Shown piece after piece: positions 26,501 through 31,835 of a DNA stretch of 64,000 nucleotides; the first letter of the stretch is position 1, and every line of letters begins with the position of its first letter. The notes under the pieces are model-generated. The model made no database searches. It was not told where the DNA came from and saw only the letters and a list, made by a program, of their open reading frames with translations. The stretch spans positions 5,022,001 through 5,086,000 of the forward strand of contig NZ_CP074102.1 in the NCBI RefSeq assembly GCF_018310535.1. The letters run 5' to 3'. The DNA is from Streptomyces mirabilis. Lineage in GTDB: Bacteria; Actinomycetota; Actinomycetes; Streptomycetales; Streptomycetaceae. Made by a program: the position numbers and the translations under genes.

Positions 26501-28625
26501 GGGCACGGCGTCGCGCTGGTACAGCCCGGACACGGGCCAGTTCCTGAACAAGGACAGCGTCTCGCTCAACGCGGTGCCGAACTCGGTGGCGGCGAACCCC
26601 TTCGCCTACGTCGACGACAACCCGATGGCGGGTACGGACGAGTCGGGCAACTGCTCCTGGTACGACGTGGTGTGCGGGGCGAAGAAGGTCGCGCACAAGG
26701 TCAAGCACGCGGTGTCGCACGTGGCGCACAAGGTGTACCACGCGGTGAAGCACGCGGCGCGGAAGATCGTTCACGCGGTGAAGCACGCGGCCCGCAAGAT
26801 CGTGCACCACGTGCGGGACGTGTACCACGCGACGGTGCGGGTGGTGCGGCGCGTGTACCACTACGCGGCGAGGCACGTCAGACGGATCTATCACGCGGCA
26901 GTCCATGCGGTGCATACGGCGTATCACAAGGCCTCACGTGTGGTGCATCGCGTGGTGCACGCGGTGAAGAAGGCGGCGCACAAGATCGCGAGCGGCGTGA
27001 AGAAGGCCGCGAAGGCGGTCGCCCATGTCGCACGGACCGCGTACCACGCGACGGTCAAGGCGGCGAAGGCGACGGCGACGTACGTCAAGCACCACGCGGC
27101 TGCGATCACGTCGTTCGTGGTGTCTACGGCGGTGTTCGCGGGGTGCGAGGCGTTCACGGCCGGCCTGGGCACGATCGGGTGTGCCGCTGCCGCGGGTGCG
27201 GCGGGCTCCCTGGTCGAGCAGGGCTTCAAGTGCGCCGAGAACGGTGGCGGCGACTGCAGCGCGGGTGCGTTCGGCGAGTCCGCACTCGAGGGCGCGGTCT
27301 CCGGCGCGGTCGGCGGTGCGCTGGGCAGCCTGGGCGGCAAGATCCTGGCGAAGGTGGCGCCCAAGGCGATGAAGGTCGTGGGCGGACTGTTCGGCAAGGG
27401 AGCGACCGAGGCCGGTGATTCCGCGGCGGCGGATGCGACGGACGAGGCTGCTTCGGCGGCGGAGTCGGAGGGGGCGGGGACCAATAGTCAGTCCCAGTCC
27501 AAGACCACGTGCCACAGCTTCACTGGTGCCACTCCCGTGCTCATGGCGGACGGCACCGCCAAGGCGATTGACCATGTGCGAGTGGGCGACACAATCGCCA
27601 ACTCGGTGCCGGGTGTTGCGGGTACGGAGGCTCACAAGGTCACCGCCGTGATCGTGACGCGCACCGACCACGACTTCGTCGACCTCACCATCAAGAAGAC
27701 GACCGAGTCGGCGGCGAAGGACACCTCCAAGGTCGGGGCGAAGTCCTTCGCTCGGAAGGTGGCCCGCAAGGCGGCATTTGGCCTGGCGGCGTCAGCGGCG
27801 GTACTGGGTGCGCTGGCGGCGAGCCACGGGCACGCTCAGGAGCCGACGACGGCTCCGGTGGCGGCGGTCAGCAGCACGGTGTCCGCGCAGGACACCAAGG
27901 CCGCTGGGGTGGCTGGGGCGGCGCAGGCGGGTGAGGACACCAAGGGTGCGCACCTCACGACGACGTTCCACCACCCGTTCTACGACGAGACCCAGTCTGC
28001 ATTCGTCGAGGCCAAGGATCTGAAGGCCGGCGACGTCCTCCAGACCCCGACCGGCACGGCCGAGGTCGCCGGCGTTCGCCTGTACCACGCGCACACCACG
28101 ACGTACGACCTCACCATCGGCACCCTTCACACGTACTATGTGGAAGCCGGAACCACGCCCGTCCTCGTCCACAACTGCACTATTGATCGTGGCGACATGG
28201 CGCGGATGTACATCAAGACGGCGAAGACGTTTCAACGGGTCAAGAACAAGCAATCCACGCTCGGGCTCGCCAAGGTGTGGAATAACGACACGAAGCAAAT
28301 CGAGGACTGGGCGGCGCTGACGTCGCCAGAACCGATGGCGTCGGACGTGGCGGACGAACTCTCCGGCCATACCGTTGTTCCGACAACCGGACATGCCGAG
28401 CAGAGTCTGTACAGCCACCTTGATAGACTGAACGCCGAGGGTGGCAATTACGAGATGATGGGGATCACTTCCAGCGGAAGGTTCTGCACTACGGCCAATT
28501 GCTATGGAGGGCTTCTTGGGAGGGGTCTCAAGATGCTTCATGGAATCGGCGAGACCTACGCTGAAGACGGCTACTCCGCGTTTCGAGCGGCGGTCAACCC
28601 GTCGCGCTACTCCGGACCGCTGTGA
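17556..28625 (+). CDS. Giant secreted Rhs/YD-repeat polymorphic toxin with HINT domain and deaminase-like C-terminus
   Basis: 3689 residues from the GTG at 17556 (GGAG 8 nt upstream). Order: signal peptide (about 20-50, cleaved after QQAVA); DNRLRE-like domain (about 380-550); DUF6531-like block; three LamG/concanavalin-like domains (about 910-1145, 1200-1430, 1950-2160); dozens of YD repeats (TYTYDNQGN type); and the Rhs core (about 2925-3030, SRWYSPDTGQFLNKD). A His/Lys-rich amphipathic stretch (about 3040-3185) comes next, then a HINT domain from Cys3319 to VHN3540|C3541. The last 149 residues are the variable tip with H3613-A-E3615, 28 residues, then C3644-x4-C3649, the zinc site of cytidine/nucleic-acid deaminases. 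HINT should release the tip by self-cleavage before Cys3541. G+C falls visibly in the tip. It overlaps the next ORF. Confidence 0.93.
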   Translation: MRIRPARRSRQPRRPVSRMHRVRRQVAMVALTALALMLTTQQAVADGRELGHVSLSMPSLSSVVAWFQDPHWGRIPHQKSGTAAGHAHHVSAKTTDAKRGVGRAPGKGKGELAAYQPHKPAVQQGKSRGGGTYNPKTSKRNAAKSSRTDTVYDNADGSITRRISPTPINYQVGKGRWAPIDVDVRAGPDGRWHEKANSVGVDFGAKASDSGLVSFAADSAHSLSYGLKGAASVKGTADGSRVTYENVLTDTDLQVAPTATGVKDAVVLRSADAGNSWTFPLDLKGLTPVQTKSGSIDLRDSAGRTVERVPASYAYDSKVNPRSGDPATTHDVTTELVHDKDGYALKVTLDDSWLHDARRVFPVTVDPQVTDGWTTTYAESGAAGDHSYEQTVKVGSYDSGTHSAASYVNHWDTAWDGSGVTVSSATLHLFDTWAATCTAERFDVALVTKAWTPEGVTSYPGPTYGSSIGNATPSVPNACANTGADRTVGDNVTVSLSTSAIQGWMNGTTADYGLALYASTTDNLHWKQFGSFNDPGLGPYIVVTYTGNTAPQLYEQFPADNAVVGTTTPELTAWAGGANSSGSAGQYVFKVYDATNTKVADSGLVSTGDWTVPAGKLAWGKQYTWTVQAYDSTTALYSTADPYALSVQVPQPVITSGLSQNSSDHGFDASIGNYTTSDTDASISTVGPSLDVERDYNSRDPRWTGAFGSGWSSIFDARATEQYTASGAVSSVNVTYPDGSQVGYGKNSDGTFAPGNGRFATFTTVTGGGYKLTDKDDTVYTFTQSLGSGAYGLLSVTDANGRSITFTWTSGHITKMTSAVSSRSLNLTWFTPSGASAAHVQTVVTDPVTAGDSSTAQTWTYGYTGDQLTKVCSPLSTTKCTTYGYTSGSQYQNASLDLDPHAMWPLSEASGATTAKDAVLAGEGTDNATYENVTTGQSGGPLTGSSSTVATFNGTTSDVSLPKNTGNDTDSGALSLWFKTSAGPGVLYSYASQPIGSGQAAGFYTPSIYVGTDGKLNAEFWYSGGINPIVTTASVADGKWHHVVLSAAGNSQTLYVDNAKIGSRTGTVSIQSAVAFGKNQSFNYLGTGFLGGNWPDEPHQNSSDKTGYATYFNGSVADAAWYGRPLVAADVNALYQYGTHAASLLTSITRPSGKTYAAMQYDPGTTTLTQLTDENGGVWKLGAPTVTGSSQTYRGAVLGGAPAGYFRLGEAAGATAAVDEVRGGNGTYNAVTLGATGPFSDQKAATFDGSTSSMALPSGILPGAGAESVSMWFKTSTANGVLLGASKDPLSSGTTTGNYTPVLYVGSSGKLYGEFYFSGGSTKPIGSAAAVTDGKWHHVVLSTASDSQALYLDDTLVASQTGTAAMSVQTNQYVGAGFIGGNWPDESHTSTTSNTGYATYFKGSIAEVAVYRSQMAAADVAQQWEAAKNSTGLLPVETVKVTSPANATLTYTYDVDNGNRALTETDGLGNKTSFGYDSAGFEHTVTDPNGSMNITGHDVRGNIVSSTACQDESANKCSSEYYTYYPDDTTAQLTTTDPRNDQLLTERDGRSASATDNTYLTTYAYDAQGNQTGITGPAVPGFPKGRTTTTVFSDGTSTYPSADGGVVPKGLPVKTISPGGAVNQVAYFMNGDVASTTDAIGLATTYTYDGLGQVLSQKVVSDTYPNGLTTSYKYDLNGQVTEEHDPQLTDRVTGATHAAVSSTVYDEDGNVTSQTVADASGGDTARTETQTYDAYDHLLTESDANAVAGASNGNTTTYTYDNQGNKTKEVTSAGNETRYTYDDNGNLLTQALMYTGDPVNPGTATLLTESSRAYDPAGRLQSVTDAMGNTTSYTYLDDGLTASVKRTSADGTKSYVLESDTYDAAGNLLTSTSDNGETVTDYKVDAASRTTSTTVDPTGVDRVSTVSYTPDDQVASENDHDATGYDRTTTSTYDAMGNVLSETLYGDASGHPAGWWKLNQDSGTNITDSSGTGNTATAGSGVTWSDSAAKFAGTTTGTGNLVDTTGPVLDTTASYTVSAWVNLSDTSTYRTFVAQGGTNRASFYLQYSKADNAYRFHAANADVASPTAFYDATATAAPTLNTWTHLVGVFDSTTGSMKLYVNGAQAGSGTDTAPWTGTGPLSIGGTEKADGTTSDVVAGSVGDVQVYQRALSATDVTSLYGKGRTGGTVGSSTEQTTKYAYDKRGLPTSTTDAEQNTTTYAYDEAGNLAVSTAPAVQSEPDGTTAATVHPVTTSGFNTFGEGVEEEDPNGLVTTTAYDANGNKVSEALPSYTPAGASTPNAGTTVWKYDSEGNQTDEISPSGKTTSYLYDQMGNLAQITAPDGTKTHAVYDTNGEQLSATDAAGAQTQATFDFMGRQLTSTTMERYPSTRTLTTTNSYAVTTGNPYGAHTASTTSPGGVTNTYAYNRAGDITSVTDGAGNTTRYGYDFEGNTTKTTLADGTRTETDYNASDDPTATREYDANGAVLSSTSQQYDGVGNMVASTDANQHTTRWTYDASGAITQQVEPVDASTSITTTFGYDAAGNRTRFTDGRGNSWRYTYTPWGQQEKVIEPTTDKYTSAADSTTTFAYDADGQLTTATLPGGVTTSMTYDVNGQLKTMSGAGADAATAKRSFNYDADGRVLSADTDEAGIAGAVDHQAATHDAFTYDDRGDVLTASGSAGSSNFTYNDDASMLTRTDAAGTTSYGYDTAGRLSSLNDAATGTQLTYTYGQLNEVKSVKYGSTGQTRTFGYNSSHELTSDVLVQGASTLASFSYGYDNNGNLTSKATTGVSGASSNTYTYDWSDRLTSWNNGSTTKSYAYDASGNRIRNGSDVYTYDARDELTSDGTHTYDYSARGTMTQESQTSGSVAYKTDAFGSQIAAGTQSYTLDALGRNITDTDTTAQSTRTFAYSGADNTIASDGDNTYTYDPAGGVIGVKPSGGSGVLALTDLHSDVVGTFTSGATSLTGSASYDPLGKVVSPTNTVTGHLGFQSGWTEPGTGDVGTASRWYSPDTGQFLNKDSVSLNAVPNSVAANPFAYVDDNPMAGTDESGNCSWYDVVCGAKKVAHKVKHAVSHVAHKVYHAVKHAARKIVHAVKHAARKIVHHVRDVYHATVRVVRRVYHYAARHVRRIYHAAVHAVHTAYHKASRVVHRVVHAVKKAAHKIASGVKKAAKAVAHVARTAYHATVKAAKATATYVKHHAAAITSFVVSTAVFAGCEAFTAGLGTIGCAAAAGAAGSLVEQGFKCAENGGGDCSAGAFGESALEGAVSGAVGGALGSLGGKILAKVAPKAMKVVGGLFGKGATEAGDSAAADATDEAASAAESEGAGTNSQSQSKTTCHSFTGATPVLMADGTAKAIDHVRVGDTIANSVPGVAGTEAHKVTAVIVTRTDHDFVDLTIKKTTESAAKDTSKVGAKSFARKVARKAAFGLAASAAVLGALAASHGHAQEPTTAPVAAVSSTVSAQDTKAAGVAGAAQAGEDTKGAHLTTTFHHPFYDETQSAFVEAKDLKAGDVLQTPTGTAEVAGVRLYHAHTTTYDLTIGTLHTYYVEAGTTPVLVHNCTIDRGDMARMYIKTAKTFQRVKNKQSTLGLAKVWNNDTKQIEDWAALTSPEPMASDVADELSGHTVVPTTGHAEQSLYSHLDRLNAEGGNYEMMGITSSGRFCTTANCYGGLLGRGLKMLHGIGETYAEDGYSAFRAAVNPSRYSGPL

Positions 28626-29608
28626 CGGCTGATGGAATGCGAGAACCTACTGTGACCAGCGGCGCCTTGTGCCTGATTCGTCTTTTTCCACTGCTGGAGG
28701 TGCTCGAATCGACGGTGCGGCAGCCGGTCGACGAGGTCATTCGCGGCTGCTTGGGCTCCGGCGAGATCGCGGACAGTGTCCTGATCGGTCTCGATGAATT
28801 CTGTGAGGCGGTCGGTCCATTGCAGGATTTCGACCATCCGGCTTTCTTCGAACAGAGCGTCGCCAGCATGGCCTTGATCGTGGCTGGAGCCGGAGGGGTG
28901 CAATCGTTTTCGGCGGATGCGAGGATCTCGGAACAGGCGGTCGGGGTGTGGAGCACGCTGACCCGGCTGGTGAATCAGCAGACGCAGGCGCCAGCGTCTC
29001 CGGGCGTCGCCGACTTCGCGGAGCTTGAGCGCAGTGCTCAGCGGGAGGATGAGCGTGCTCTGGTTTCGAGGGAACGCGATCCGATGGCGGTCATTCGGCG
29101 CGCTGATCAGCTGGCTTCGGCCGGCACCGCGATGACGGCTGAGCTGTCGAAGGTGTCGGCAGTGCTTGGATGGCGTCCTTCCGGGCCTTGCGGTCCACAA
29201 TGCGCCTGGCCCGCTTGTGGGTCATCGGCGTCGAACTGCGTGCGCCGTCGCGCGTTTCGACCCCAGCAGACGCTGGCCGCTCAACTCCGGCGGAAGCAGG
29301 GTGCGGAGTCCAGGCCGTGGTACTTGATCTCCATCAATCTTCTGGCGGCCGATGACGAACCGTTCGAGTTCGTCACAGAGATCGGGACAGACGGCTATGA
29401 GCTGCGCAAGGTGGCTCAGTACATGGATGGCCGACTTGTCTGTGTCGATCGGGACCACCAGCTGCGGGGCGGGGTGAAGCTCGGCTCGGAGCGCGTTCCG
29501 TCGTGGACGGAGCTTGAGGCCGATGACGACCTGCATGTCGAAGAGACGTCTGCGGAATTCTTCGAGCGACGCTGGAAGGAAGGGCTCACCGGCTTCATCG
29601 GGCACTGA
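28622..29608 (+). CDS. Composite immunity-type protein (unknown N-terminal half, DUF6881-like C-terminal half)
   Basis: 328 residues. The GTG at 28622 overlaps the Rhs stop (GTGA), so translation is probably coupled; ATG 28637 is an alternative. Residues 10-180 are mostly helical, Leu/Val/Glu-rich and unlike anything I recognise. Residues 185-230 are odd and Cys/Arg-rich (GPCGPQCAWPACGSS), as if they crossed a former intergenic region. From about 232 the chain reads PWYLISIN, then DEPFEFVTEIGTDGYELRKV and the DGRL, VPSW and FERRW positions of DUF6881, a small domain often found beside polymorphic toxins. Position and coupling make it the likely immunity protein for the deaminase tip. It may be two fused genes or a decayed pair. 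Confidence 0.6.
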   Translation: MTADGMREPTVTSGALCLIRLFPLLEVLESTVRQPVDEVIRGCLGSGEIADSVLIGLDEFCEAVGPLQDFDHPAFFEQSVASMALIVAGAGGVQSFSADARISEQAVGVWSTLTRLVNQQTQAPASPGVADFAELERSAQREDERALVSRERDPMAVIRRADQLASAGTAMTAELSKVSAVLGWRPSGPCGPQCAWPACGSSASNCVRRRAFRPQQTLAAQLRRKQGAESRPWYLISINLLAADDEPFEFVTEIGTDGYELRKVAQYMDGRLVCVDRDHQLRGGVKLGSERVPSWTELEADDDLHVEETSAEFFERRWKEGLTGFIGH

Positions 29609-29715
29609 TCGCGCCTTCCCGGCGCTGCCTCCGGCACGTTCGAGTGGGTAACGAGGGGAAGGGCCAGTAGGAGGCGGTCGGCCGTGTCAGGCGCTGATCG
29701 AACAGGATCAGCGGG

Positions 29716-29955
29716 ATGCAGCCTCTGAGCGCCCGTCCTGAGGTCGACACCTGGTACGAGGCACGGCGTCTCTCCGACCCGCTGGCCGATGCCGGTCGAC
29801 TGGACGAGGCCATCGCGGTCCTCCAGCCGACCTACGGCGCCGGGAGGAGCCAGACAGCTGGCAGAGCTTCATCCGCCAAGGACGCGCCAAGGAGGCCGTC
29901 ATCCTCCTGCACGAACGTACGTCCAGCCTTCCGGCTGACGACCCTTCGGCTTCGG
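29716..29955 (+). pseudogene. Frameshifted remnant of a TPR/immunity-associated protein
   Basis: One frame reads LADAGRLDEAIAVLQPTYGAG, the repeat unit of actinobacterial tetratricopeptide proteins. The homology then continues in another frame as SWQSFIRQGRAKEAVILLHER. The switch occurs near 29840-29850, and both ends lack a plausible start or full-length continuation. Such TPR genes are common cargo behind Rhs toxin genes. It is probably a dead fragment in the immunity region. Confidence 0.55.
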
Positions 29956-30011
29956 CAAGCTGATACGCGGCGACATGCAGGCCGATCAGTCGTTGGGGTC
30001 AGCGAGACGCG

Positions 30012-30377
30012 GTGCTCGATCTCGTTGGGTTTCAGGGCGGGCACGGTGTGGCCGAACTCCTTCGCGTCGGAGTCAATTCCTCGACCGGCTACGGTGGGCT
30101 TGTCTGGTACGTCAGTCCGAAACGCGCAGGGGAGTCAGGGGACGAGAAGTCCCAATCCTGCTGGGTGTCCGACAATCCCGCCCCGCCTGACTTTGATCCA
30201 CGAGTTCTCTCGGATCCGGGATGTCCATTGTGGTACGACCCCCGCAGCACACTTCCCGTTGCCCGAGTACGTGCGGCCTTGCGGGAGTTCTGTCGTATGG
30301 GCACCGGTGACCGTCCCGAGTGCGTCCAGTGGGTCCGTGGTGAGATCAACGGAGAACGCCTGGACGCGCATTCGTAG
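30012..30377 (+). CDS. Imm1-family immunity protein (N-terminally short)
   Basis: 121 residues from the GTG at 30012. The pattern GVNSSTGYGGLVWYVS, CWVSDNPAPPDFDPRV, STLPVARVRAALREFC and GDRPECVQWVRGEINGERLD is that of Imm1-family immunity proteins of polymorphic toxin systems, usually about 130-145 residues. About 15-25 residues of the normal N-terminus are absent and I see no good ribosome site, so it may be a truncated orphan. Imm1 normally neutralises deaminase toxins of a neighbouring toxin tip, which fits the deaminase-like end of the Rhs protein 1.4 kb upstream. Confidence 0.65.
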   Translation: MLDLVGFQGGHGVAELLRVGVNSSTGYGGLVWYVSPKRAGESGDEKSQSCWVSDNPAPPDFDPRVLSDPGCPLWYDPRSTLPVARVRAALREFCRMGTGDRPECVQWVRGEINGERLDAHS

Positions 30378-30413
30378 GTGGGAACGTCAGCGGGCGGCAA
30401 GGCCTCGGACTTC

Positions 30414-30941
30414 TCAACCGATGGTGCGCGCCGCCGACTCGTACTGGGCGGCCTGCTTCGGTGTGAGGTAGTGGGAGACGCGTACGAGTACCGAGCCGTG
30501 GACGTAGTCGTACTCGGCCAGGGCCGGGAGGGACTTGGTCACGCCCCGGATGTACGCCGCGCGCGCCTTGGCGTCCACCGGGTTGGCGAACGCCTCGACG
30601 GCGCCGCCGCGTTCGACGTCGCCGGGGTCCGCGCCGGTGACCTGGACGGCGGGTACCCAGCTGTCCGAGAACGTGACTTTCGAGGTGTATTCGTTGGGGC
30701 GGCCGAGCAGGTGGTTCGGGTCGTTCTCCGCGGTCACGGTGCCGGTGAGGTGCGCCGTGGGCACCCTCGTGGACATTTTCTGGAACGCGGCGCGGGCCGT
30801 GAGTGGTTTGCCCGCGAGCGTGCCGGGTCTGGCGGGTTCGTGGGCGTCGGTCGTGGAGTTCGTGGGGGAGTTGCCGCCGCTGCACGCGGTCAGGGAGAGC
30901 AGGAGGGCGACGACGGACGTGGTTGTGAAGGTTCGGTGCAT
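30414..30941 (-). CDS. Predicted lipoprotein, unknown family
   Basis: 175 residues from the ATG at 30941, with a short Arg-bearing n-region, hydrophobic core and lipobox LTAC; an upstream in-frame GTG at 30962 would add seven residues. The mature part starts with a Ser/Thr/Asn linker and contains ARAAFQKMSTRVPTAHLTGTVTAENDPNHLLGRPNEYTSKVTF. It is a small, mostly beta secreted domain that I do not recognise. Ribosome site is weak. It converges with the Imm1-like gene, 36 nt away, and marks the edge of the toxin-immunity region. Confidence 0.75.
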   Translation of the reverse strand: MHRTFTTTSVVALLLSLTACSGGNSPTNSTTDAHEPARPGTLAGKPLTARAAFQKMSTRVPTAHLTGTVTAENDPNHLLGRPNEYTSKVTFSDSWVPAVQVTGADPGDVERGGAVEAFANPVDAKARAAYIRGVTKSLPALAEYDYVHGSVLVRVSHYLTPKQAAQYESAARTIG

Positions 30942-31046
30942 GCCGGAGATGCTGACGTTCACGGAGGCGTGGTGTGTCCGTGTAGCGGAGCTGTGACGCG
31001 GTGTTCCCTTGCGGCGTGCCGTGTTCGAGCGTTTCTGTGACGCCGG

Positions 31047-31250
31047 CTACAGAGCCGCTTCCAAGGTCGCCGACCGGGACGCGAAGCCGTTGCGCTCGTA
31101 GAAACGAACGGCCTCGGCGTTGCCCCACCGCCTCGCCGCCGCGGTCGGCGACAAGGAGCAGTCGGTTCGGGTCCGTCATGCCGGACCCGAAACGCTGCGG
31201 TCCGTGCTCGCGAGGCCGGTGGATGTTGATGCTCAGATCCCGGGTACCGG
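31047..31250 (-). pseudogene. GNAT acetyltransferase remnant
   Basis: On the minus strand one frame ends RWGNAEAVRFYERNGF followed by ASRSATLEAAL and stop (31047), the typical C-terminus of GNAT acetyltransferases. Upstream, in a different frame, TDPNRLLLVADRGGE resembles the early beta strands of the same fold. The middle (about 50 residues including the acetyl-CoA loop) is missing, so this is a deletion-plus-frameshift remnant. It lies directly beside an intact GNAT gene on the other strand. Confidence 0.65.
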
Positions 31251-31316
31251 AGTCCTCGGCGAACAGCGCGCTGCTGCACGCGGGGCTCGACCGGTTCCCG
31301 CGGCGACAATGCATCT

Positions 31317-31823
31317 ATGCGTATCCGAGCAGTCCACATCGACGAACTGCCCCTCCTTCAGGACATCGAGCGCGCCGCCGGACGGTGTTTCGCCGACATC
31401 GGCATGCCGGAGATCGCCGACGACGAGCCCCTCCCGCTCACCGACCTCGCCCACTATCAGCGGGCCGACCTCGCCTGGGCCGCGGTCGACGAGGCCGACA
31501 GGCCGGTGGCGTACCTCATCGCGGAACACGTCGACGGCAACCTGCACATCGAGCAGGTGTCGGTGCACCCGGACAGCGCGCGGCGCGGCATCGGGCGTTC
31601 ACTGCTGGACCATGTCGGCCACCGGGCCGGGGCTGAGGGGATACCCGCTCTGACCCTCACCACCTTCGCCGACGTCCCCTGGAACGCGCCCTACTACGTG
31701 CGCTGCGGCTTCCAGTTCCTGGATGACAGCGCGCTTGGTCCCGGGCTCCAGGACATCCGCCGACGCGAGGCCGGCCACGGTCTGGAGCGGTGGCCGCGGG
31801 TCTGCATGCGCCGGCGTCTGTGA
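31317..31823 (+). CDS. GNAT family N-acetyltransferase
   Basis: 168 residues. The acetyl-CoA loop is HIEQVSVHPDSARRGIGRSLL (R-R-G-I-G at about 88-92), preceded by the strand PVAYLIAEHVDGNLH and followed by LTLTTFADVPWNAPYYVRCGF, the usual GNAT motif B. It should transfer acetyl from acetyl-CoA to a small-molecule or protein amine; substrate unknown. There is no Shine-Dalgarno sequence: a GACAAT hexamer (31305-31310) lies 6 nt before the ATG, so the mRNA may be leaderless. It converges with the Rpn-like gene, 12 nt apart. Confidence 0.9.
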   Translation: MRIRAVHIDELPLLQDIERAAGRCFADIGMPEIADDEPLPLTDLAHYQRADLAWAAVDEADRPVAYLIAEHVDGNLHIEQVSVHPDSARRGIGRSLLDHVGHRAGAEGIPALTLTTFADVPWNAPYYVRCGFQFLDDSALGPGLQDIRRREAGHGLERWPRVCMRRRL

Positions 31824-31835
31824 CCTCCGGGTTCG

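Noticed and set aside
21429..26927. Very long open frame on the minus strand opposite the Rhs gene (over 1800 codons)
   Set aside because: It is the mirror of highly biased codons in the Rhs gene; its translation is Arg/Val/Gly-rich without any fold or motif and lacks a start context.
28607..29200. Minus-strand frame in the low-G+C region, considered as a transposase remnant
   Set aside because: Codons on the plus strand show normal third-position bias and continue from a GTGA overlap; the minus frame has no transposase motif or terminal repeats.
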